From Rhabditophanes sp. KR3021 (taxonomy: Eukaryota; Nematoda; Chromadorea; Rhabditida; Alloionematidae), in assembly GCA_963281155.1 (NCBI GenBank), contig CAUJLY010000004.1, positions 1,860,001 through 1,924,000 of the forward strand: 64,000 nucleotides of DNA. The letters run 5' to 3'. Below, piece by piece: positions 55,944 through 64,000 of this stretch. The translations under genes and the position numbers were made by a program. Positions within the stretch are counted from its first letter, which is position 1, and the number at the start of each line of letters is the position of its first letter. The notes below the pieces were generated by a model. It had not been told where the DNA came from, searched no databases, and saw only the letters and a program-made list of their open reading frames with translations.

Positions 55944-58307
55944 AAATATAAGAAAAGATCCAAAGAAAATAAATATTTTTTATTATTATAATCAATTATC
56001 ATTTTGATCAATCAAGTTTAGACAAATAAATACATACATACTAGGATATACTTTATCCTTTAAATACATTCAATACATTTTGATGAGCCATCTCTTTCAT
56101 TAACATAATGAGAATAAATATTTATTTACTTAATTTGTTTAAAAAAGACCCTATCACGATTAGCAATTATGAAGGGATGGTTGGGTTGGCAGTTAAATGA
56201 CCCCAATTACATAAGTCATTTTATGTCTTCCCGAAAATAGCCGCCAATACATTAACAAAATAAAAAGTATAACAAATACAACAAATATAAGAAATTGTTT
56301 GTGAAAACGTCTTTGCCACTCGTTAGCAACACTTTTAAATAAATGACCCTTATGGTGATGTCTGTTAAAAATGTATAACTAAAAATTCACCACATTATGT
56401 ATTTAGTGTAAGATATTTGAAAAGAAAACCGGGTCATGTATCAAAAACATGAAGAGATTTTGATAGTTAGCAACAGATCACTTCTGAATGGTACCAATAA
56501 ATAATAAATGACTTGAGACATATCTGTTAAATGGTTGAATATTTAAATTATTATCTGTTTGTTATACTTTAACGACCATATTAATTTAAATATTGTGTCA
56601 TAAGGAATTTTTATTATTTAAATTTTATCATATCCTGTTTAACCAAATAAATCCAATTGTCTAATTTGACAATCACCCATTAAATAGTTTAAGTCGACTT
56701 AATTGGCATGAGATTTGGATATGATAGACATAATTGACGTGTTTGGCATGTCCGATGATTCATTGGCAAAAAATTTGTTTAAATGAATCAACGTTGTAAA
56801 AATATTTGTTCTTATTGATGGGGTTGTAAATATTTGTGAGCTATTGAGTTTATTTTTGTAATAAAAGAGGTGTACAAGGTCGTGGTATTTGAAATGACCC
56901 AAAAAAGGTTTTAGAAGAGCAACTGAAAAAAGGTAAACTAAGTTGAAGCCATAAAAAGATTGATTCTGTTTGATTGTAGTTGTGATTGTGCCCTATCATT
57001 CATCACGCCAATTAATCACCCATCCAATCTCAGTTAACCGAAGTCTCGAGATAAAAAGAAAGCCTAAAAAGAGATGTGTTCGTGCGCGTAGTTTCCTCAA
57101 ACTTTGATATCTATTACTACATAAGAATATGTTTCAGGCGAAGGTCAGGGAACAAGATGGTCCTACTGACTTACTAACCAACTAATCAGCGTCTATCTAA
57201 AAAGTCACTGATGTATAGGTCGTCGTGTTCGTAACTAGTGATATGTATGCTCAAGACAAAAAAAGGTTATGGAATCACCTTTTTCAGATGACCATTTATA
57301 TTGATGGCAAGGTCATCTGAAGATTCTTAATATTGCCAGTCGTGCACACATATTAAAATGACAGCTCCACCTAAATCTACTTGATGTGGTAGTAGTTTGT
57401 TATCCAAGTGCCATCTTGCATAAACACCTACCCAGTAATTCTTATACAAAATCTTTCAAACAATACAGTTGCATTTATTTTTAACTATTTAACTATCTCG
57501 CCTTCTGTACTTTATAAGTAATGTGTATTTTAAATTACCTGCAATCTTATTTGCGATTAGTTTAAGTGGACTTTGGAAAACTTAAATTTAATTATTGCAC
57601 ACCATTATATTTTGTTTTGTACCGGAAAACTTAAATTCTTTTATTATTTTACCAGTCATTTCTTTACTTATTTCATTATTTATTATATTATTTGTTGAAC
57701 CTCTTCTTAATCAACTACAATTACTACACCTATTTGGATAAATGAGATAAATAAGGATAAATAGAAGGAATAAGGAGACTATTCAGCAACTTTTGATTTC
57801 ATACAATTTATTTCAATCCTTGAAGATCCTCTTTAATAGATAGTAATGAAAAGGGTATTTCAAATTAAGATTTAATTCCAGTCTTAAATTCTAATTTTAA
57901 CTAGTTTGTTACGTACTTGCTTCACAAATGTGAGCGTCGGACAATAAAAAAGTTTTGAACTATTGCCCACTTGGTCACAACCTATTTCTTTTAGCCGTAT
58001 TTTTGAATGAAGCGACCATTCTAGACGATCACATACGGAAATAAAGTATCCAGGTCACACTAAGACAGGCTTCATGATGTCCCTTTTTACAACAAATAAA
58101 ACCATCCCTTTATCTTATTCTTTTTGCTCAGACGTCACTCGATTAATTGCATCTTTTGTGATTGTTCTATTATCACATTATTTTCGCTTCATTTGTGGCA
58201 TTTCCGATATCTCTATTTGATTATCCATTCGGCCTACCATACCCTACTTACTAAACACAACAAACTTTCTACTTTATCACCAATTTTACCTAATCTCCTT
58301 ATTTCAG
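55944..58307. other. Intergenic, 2.4 kb
   Basis: AT-rich. I see no supported gene on either strand (the minus frame 56699-56902 has no motif). A 13-bp-stem hairpin lies at 57281-57323. The right end is the acceptor CTTATTTCAG (AG at 58306-58307) before the Kunitz gene. Confidence 0.4.
57281..57323. repeat. Hairpin-forming inverted repeat
   Basis: TCAGATGACC (57284-57293) and GGTCATCTGA (57311-57320) are perfectly complementary. Three further pairs, one of them G-U, extend the stem to 13 bp, around a 17-nt loop. It is not followed by a T-run terminator and not flanked by a target duplication that I can see. Confidence 0.7.
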
Positions 58308-58321
58308 GAACGTTCAAAAAC

Positions 58322-61300
58322 ATGAAGCGCTCCTTGGCGCTATATATTATTAGTTGTTTGCTGGCTAGCACTCTAATTTCACCAGCAAGCGTAGATCCAT
58401 GCAAACGGCAACCCTTCCGTGGTAAGGTTTATAGGGGGTAAATAAAACTTAAAAAATATAGACTTTTTGTATTTAAAATAACACTAAATGTATTGAAAAA
58501 AAGCAAAAAGTATTAAACAATTATTGCGAAATAGAATGAGTAGATAAATTCGTATATAATTTGTCTAAAACATAGTCAGATATCCTTTTAATAGTTCGAG
58601 GATGCTTAAAAGAGATCACTTCATTAGACTGTCCTGAAGCATCGACGTTAGTTAAGTCATTTTGAAGATCCATTAAAACTGCATATTCAAATGCGAGTGC
58701 TTCATTGTTTCTTAAGTTATCAAGATAAACAGCTACAAGTTTTCGACCATTTTCTAAAATATCAATCATTCTTGCCCTTTAGCATTGAGAGGAATAAATC
58801 TAAAAGATTGACTTTTTGTTTCATAAAGATGCATTCTTAATCTAAATTTCATTTCTCCAGAAACACCACCATACAAGATACATTCCTTAAATTCGTCAAA
58901 AGATAATGACTTATAATCATCTACATCACCAGGAACATCCAACAAAGCATAAGTAGACTGTGCCTTGCTTGAGTTACGTGACTTGGTGTTCTTCAGGTCC
59001 CCCTTTAAATTTGCAATCAACTTGTCAATATCCAATTCTTGTCTGCATCGTATATCTTGCCAATTTTATTTCTTAACTTCTTACACATTCTGGCCTTGTA
59101 ATGCTTAGTTTGAGTATTTTTGAGATTGAAAGATGTACCACATTGATCACATTTAAAACGACCTCCTTAAAAATGTTGTCTTCGTTGGCGTTTGGGTCAA
59201 GGTTCTCATTCATAACATATATCACTTTCTTTCACAAAATAGTCACCCAAAAGCCTAAGAGCCCAAGGATAGAATATTGCAACCCAGTCCATAGTTCTTC
59301 ATTTTTGGACTACTGCTGTATCTGATGGCATGTTCTATACCATATGCGAAGTCACGGCTGAATGTTTCGTTTGACTACAGCATCTCCATGGCTTTATCTC
59401 CTTTGAAGCATTCAGCAACGCAATGTTCTTTAGGGTCATTTGATGATTGATAACTCATACTTACCTTCTGCATTCATTCCTTGCTTGATAGTGACCTCTT
59501 CCTAACAGTGATACTCTTATCTTTGGTTCTTCGTAACCTGAGGCATGTGCTGAATTCCGTTTCATTTTATCAAAGCAATCTTATGAAAGATCAAGCTAAT
59601 TTACTCTCGTCAAAAAACATTTTCCCAATCAAAATTTTCTTAATAAATATTTTATTCATTATAATGTTGTTTCCCATATACAGGTCGTTGTCCTGCCGAT
59701 GAAAACGGTGTTCAATCGAGGAGTCAATTTGTTTTAAGGTATTATCTCAGAAATGGCGAATGTGTCTCATACCCATACGGTAAGTTTTTTATCTCCAATA
59801 TCTGTACATGATGATAAATAAATACTTATTAAACGAAGACACTCGTAAATCGTTTATAAGTTAATAAATTATCAGCCTTGGCATACTTTTGATTCTATAT
59901 TTTCTGATTGTTCCTTTTTAATTGGGATAAGTTGAAAAAGAATTGACGATGCAATTATTTTGTTAAACGTTGTTAATTTAATGCAATTTCAGGACATTGC
60001 GCAACTGATGAATCTGAGCCTCAATTATATCTCTACAAGGATGCTTGCTCTCAAGCCTGTCTTAGCCCCACTCAAAACAAAGATGCCTCAGTAAGTAAGG
60101 AAAATGAGAGAAGATTACACGAAGCAGCCAAAACTACTACTACTACAAGTAACGTTGAATCTGAAGATCAAACTTACGGAACTGTGGCTCCTTCAATTTT
60201 AACTGAGTGTGAAAAACAAAGAAAACAGGTGACAACTAATTTCAAGTTAGAATGTGATGAAGATGGTAATTTCAAGGCTCTCCAATGCGATGCCTCCAAG
60301 GAAGAATGTTTCTGTGTCAACGCTACGGGTAAAGAAGTCGCCTATTCAAGATCTCAACCAGATGGAGTTGCACCAGAATGCGCCAAGATTTCTCTTGCTG
60401 GACCAGCTACTACCAATGAATGTGTAGGAGCTCCAGCCTTTGGCCCATGCAAAGCCAATTTAGTTAGATGGTATTACAATGAGATTGATCGTGTCTGTAG
60501 GTCTTTCAAATACTCAGGATGCGGCGGTCAAGGGAACGTCTATGAGAATGAATTGTCATGTGTCGATAGATGTGTTCAATCTCGTCACCAAACTTCCCAA
60601 GAAGTTGAGCAACCAACTCAATCCAAGACTAAATCCGTCGCCGATTGTAATTTGCCAAAGGAAAGAGGTCCATGTGATAAGTATGAACTCAAATTCTACT
60701 ACAAGCAAGAGACTAAAAGTAAGATTATACTCATGTAAATTAACTAATAACTATATTTTTAGCTTGTGCCTACTTTTTCTACGGAGGATGTGAAGGGAAC
60801 GGAAATGCATTTGACAAAATAGAAGACTGCGAATCTTTCTGCTCAGCCATTCCCTCCAAGGAACAACCACCAATCCCGCCACTACGAGTAGAAAATAACA
60901 AAGAAATTGTTGTTTCTACAACAATTGAACAAGTCACTCAAACCACTGCTCCCGTTCCAATAAAGTTCGAATTACCACCCACCACCGAATCACCCGTTCC
61001 ATTAGATGCCAACCCATGTTTACATCCAAAAGATTCCGGGTCATGCAAAGGAAGATTCGTCAGATGGTTCTGGAACAACAACAGCAAAATGTGCGAAGCA
61101 TTCACTTACACTGGATGCGGTGGTTCAGGAAACAATTGGAGTAACCGCGAACAATGTCTTAGTAGATGCCATACTTTGGCTGTACCAAAGGAAGAAGTTG
61201 CTGCTCCAAATGGAGGGAATATCTGCATGCAAGAAGTTGATGTCGGTGAATGTTCAGGAACTTTCCCTAGATTTGCCTTTGACAAAGCTACTAAGCAATG

Positions 61301-64000
61301 TAGGCCATTTGTTTACGGAGGTTGTGGTGGTAATGCCAATAATTTTGGATCTACTTTGCAATGTGAACAAAAGTGTAGACAACGTAAGTGTAGATTAAAG
61401 TTTAGTAATTACCGTTATTTTCAGAAGTACCAACGCCAGTTCATGTTCCTCATGTTGCTTCTCCATGTGATTCTCCAATTGAAATCGGAGATTGTGATGG
61501 AGTTTTCCCAAGATTTGCTTATGACAAGAACACAAACCAATGCCGTCAATTTACTTATGGGTAAGATCACTAATAAACTAAAATAACCGGACACTGAAGT
61601 TCATATTTCTTTGATAGAATCACAATTAATTCTATTGATAACGTGACCTAATAGGTGAAAAATATACCGTTTGATTGGCTATATTTAATTAGTGACTGTT
61701 TAAAAAAGGATTTAATAAACGGACTCTTTTATGATTCATCTCAATAATTGTTGCCTATCATTTCAGAGGATGTGGTGGAAACGGTAACAATTTCGCTTCA
61801 ATGGAAGCATGTTCAGTCTGCCAAAAACCAAATTGCCCCCAAATCCAAAGCTGCGACTTTAACAGATGTCAATTAGTAAACGACGTAAAGGGATGTGCTT
61901 TTTGCAGTTGCCCACCAATAGTTCCACAAATTATTTCCCCGCCATTCCCAATGGAACACGCAAATAGGCAACTCAACTGTCCAATTGTCAATCTTGATAA
62001 GTGTCTTGAACCTTGTATGATTTTCTCAAATAGAAAGGGATGCAAAGAATGTGTTTGTCCGGCCGCTCCTACTGATCAAGTTCCTTCAGCTACTAATGCC
62101 CCAACAACTCATTTTGCTCAAGAAACTACTAGAACTATTCCCCATGATCGGCATATTCCTCAGCCCAGACCAATCCCACATTTACAACCAAGACCTCAAC
62201 TTCAGCCAAGACCAACTTCTCCTGAACCGGTTCAGACTCCTAATTTAACAACCGACCAGGAACTTCAAACAACACCCGAATTATCAACAACTCAAAGAAT
62301 TGAACCAACACCTCCAACAACTCCTCCCCATGTTGGTTTCCAACCCCGGATTATTCCACAAAGACCATCTGAACCTGTTGAAGTTAGAGCTCCAGGTCTA
62401 AACAGCGCCCCACCAGGAACCATGAGACCATTTGTTGATAACAACGTTGATCAAACCCGTCCAATTATTCCCCAACCATCATTCAAAGATATTACCGGAG
62501 AAAAATGTACTCTTCCCTTGGACCCCGGCCCTTGCAATAATTTCATCGAACGTTGGTATTTCGATAGCAGTAGATTAATCTGTCAACCCTTCCAGTTCGG
62601 TGGATGTGGAGGAAATCGTAAGTTCAAAATGTTTATAAACCTCTAATATCTTTCTTAACTAGATAATTCATACATCACTAGACGCGACTGCGAAGTTCAC
62701 TGCGCCAGATTTGCAAGTAAGTTCCTCAGTCCACTTAACACACCATACTCACCTTATAATTTTATCATTTCACCCACTTATTCACACTAAATATTTAGCC
62801 ATGATTCATCCAAAATTCATTGAATCTCCAACACCAATCATTAATAGTCCTTTAATACACGACACTGCACCTCAAGTGATGCCAATCATAAATGTTTCAC
62901 CCAAAAAAGTAATCACCCCAGACTTGCCAATCCATCAAATGCCAACTGAGTCGTTTCTACAAATGCCTCAAGTGGTTAATATCATTCACAAAATTCAAAA
63001 AGAAGAAAAGACAAGGCCCGTTAATGTGGTTGAGACAGGCGACTCTGAAGAGACTCATGAAATTAAAAAACAATTAATATGGAGGAATATTTGGATACCG
63101 GAGTCTCATTTGACTACAGCTGTTCCGAATGCTATTGTTAAGGCACCTAGTTTAGATCAAAGTTTAGAGGTCATTTCTCGCAATAGAGGGCAACAAGTTA
63201 TGTGGGTAGATAGGCTTGAAAAGCCGACTGTTGATCAGCCTAGGCAGGAGCTTGAGACTCCGATAGCTGAATCGACTACTACAACCAGACAGACTATTGC
63301 CCCAATATTTACTACTGAAGTTCCAATACTTGTTACTGAAACTCCTTTTATTTTGCAAGAAACGGAAGCCCAAACCACTCCCAAACCACTACCTCCAAGC
63401 CCTCAACTCATCCAAAATAACAAAGGCTCCGAGGTTTTAATGTGGGTAAAGACATGGAATCCACTTACCCAAAGATTCGAACTTGGCAGAGGCATATCTA
63501 CACCCAGACCAACGACTCCAAATGCGCAAGTTACTGTCACGGAAAAACCTGTCATGATCCGGATGTTAGTACCAAATCAAATTCCATTTAACATATTGCC
63601 AAAGAATGTCGAACCTATCACAAGAACGTTACCAAAAGATCGTAAACTGGTTGTGAATGAAGGTCAACTAATGTGGATTAGGGTGTGGAATAATGAGACT
63701 GAAAATGAAGAAGTTATTCAAGTTCCTAAATCTTTCGCATTAGGTACGAGGGCGCCTTTGATTTTTGAAAGTCCAGCTGCTTCGCCAAATGAAGCTTTAC
63801 AACCTCCTTCTAATAAAAAGACCTTGACTGGTGATATTAAGAATAAAGAAAATGTTGATGCAGAGCATAAAATTACTATGTGGATCAAAACATTTAACCC
63901 TAAAACTGGCAAATATGAGTTGACGTTTCCTCATTTCCGTCAACTTAATAGAATTAAACCAATTAAGGAATTTCATCAAGAGCCTAATCCTCAAACTTTT
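58322..64000 (+). CDS. Large secreted multi-Kunitz protein with thyroglobulin-1 and antistasin domains (3' incomplete)
   Basis: Exons 58322-58421, 59684-59779, 59993-60718, 60763-61383, 61425-61560, 61767-62617, 62663-62716 and 62799-64000 (open to the edge) give at least 1262 residues, all in phase. Order: signal peptide (MKRSLALYIISCLLASTLIS); a divergent first Kunitz domain; Thr-rich linker; a thyroglobulin type-1 repeat (CFCV core); four consecutive Kunitz domains; a sixth Kunitz that loses its final Cys region into two antistasin-like repeats (CDFNRCQLV, GCAFCSCP; CLEPCMIF, GCKECVCP); a Pro/Gln/Thr-rich linker; a seventh Kunitz; and a Pro/Thr-rich tail with Trp motifs. The layout resembles nematode MLT-11-type proteins, predicted extracellular protease inhibitors needed for moulting. 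Exon borders split Kunitz domains repeatedly. AG at 58307 lies 14 nt before the ATG. Intron 1 (1262 nt) holds zinc-finger copy B. Confidence 0.88.
58521..59560 (-). pseudogene. Decayed zinc-finger gene, copy B, inside the Kunitz gene's first intron
   Basis: On the minus strand from about 59560. An ASGYEEPKIRV block ends at a GTAAGTATG donor. A Cys/His-rich block with two in-frame TAGs follows (ECFKGDKAMEML, then ETFSRDFAYGIEHAIRYSSS). A C2HC finger FKCDQCGTSF...HYKARMC ends at about 59090. DIDKLIANLKGDLKNTKSRN begins near 59035, then FDEFKECILYGGVSGEMKFR. After a frame change comes GRKLVAVYLDNLRNNEAL, ending near SFKHPRTIKRISDYVLDKLY and TAG at 58521. Element order and several blocks match copy A. 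Stops and shifts rule out a working gene. It may derive from a transposon-associated or otherwise multicopy zinc-finger gene. Confidence 0.6.
63080..63920 (+). repeat. Diverged Trp-motif repeats in the Kunitz protein tail
   Basis: Five copies of a short hydrophobic-Trp motif: LIWRNIW (Trp codon at 63080), VMWVDRL (63203), VLMWVKTWNP (63443), QLMWIRVWNN (63674), ITMWIKTFNP (63881). The last three are followed by Thr/Glu-rich FEL or YEL ends, with spacing of 207-240 nt between copies 2-5. Each is set in Pro/Thr-rich linker. The array may continue beyond the window. Confidence 0.7.

Noticed and set aside
56699..56902. 67-codon minus-strand frame
   Set aside because: Generic AT-rich translation with no homology, and neighbouring sequence shows no coding pattern.

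Overview
This is AT-rich animal nuclear DNA with compact, intron-containing genes. Most introns are only 37-58 nt, with GTAAGT-like donors and TTTTAG/TTTCAG acceptors. The gene content points to a small-genome ecdysozoan, most likely a nematode. The evidence is worm-type TTBK kinase and class 3 lipase sequences, a secreted ShKT protein, a Mut-7-like exonuclease, a Kunitz/thyroglobulin/antistasin protein, an L36a tail matching my recollection of nematode L36a, and splice acceptors only 8-24 nt upstream of several start codons (possible spliced-leader trans-splicing). I could not run a search, so the phylum is an inference.

Layout. 0-7.2 kb: unresolved fragments, a broken TTBK-like kinase, the splicing helicase DHX8/PRP22, and a dead class 3 lipase. 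7.9-12.3 kb: anillin, an orphan gene, a 5'-truncated ALYREF-like RRM gene, a small frame-broken gene, and a secreted Gly/Tyr/Ala-rich peptide. 13-15.2 kb (minus): a nine-exon nicotinic-receptor-like channel. 15.2-18.5 kb: decayed coding fragments and an orphan 198-aa protein. 19.9-25 kb: PRC1/MAP65, then a Na+/K+-type P-ATPase (minus). 25.5-33 kb: ShKT protein, SKI3/TTC37 (minus), a mitochondrial-like small protein, a CYP3-clan-like P450, and ribosomal protein L36a (minus). 34.4-42.2 kb: mitochondrial dicarboxylate carrier, EXD3/Mut-7/Nibbler exonuclease, proteasome alpha-5, a GSKIP-domain protein, and an orphan. 42.2-44.3 kb: a frameshifted minus-strand relic and a degenerate AAA protein. 45.3-50 kb: a TSC22/bunched locus with three alternative 5' ends. 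51.8-56 kb: RNA polymerase II subunit RPB11 and a peroxisomal acyl-CoA oxidase. 58.3 kb to the edge: a large secreted multi-Kunitz protein that runs off the window.

Most intact genes are housekeeping genes: splicing, RNA decay, transcription, proteasome, cytokinesis (anillin and PRC1), ion transport and lipid oxidation. They are not an operon-like functional set. The most interesting signals are the three-promoter TSC22 locus, whose splice phases all converge on one internal acceptor; a family of decayed minus-strand zinc-finger genes with one copy inside a long intron of acyl-CoA oxidase and another inside a long intron of the Kunitz gene; a Trp-containing repeat in the tail of the Kunitz protein; and several pseudogenes with clear lesions.
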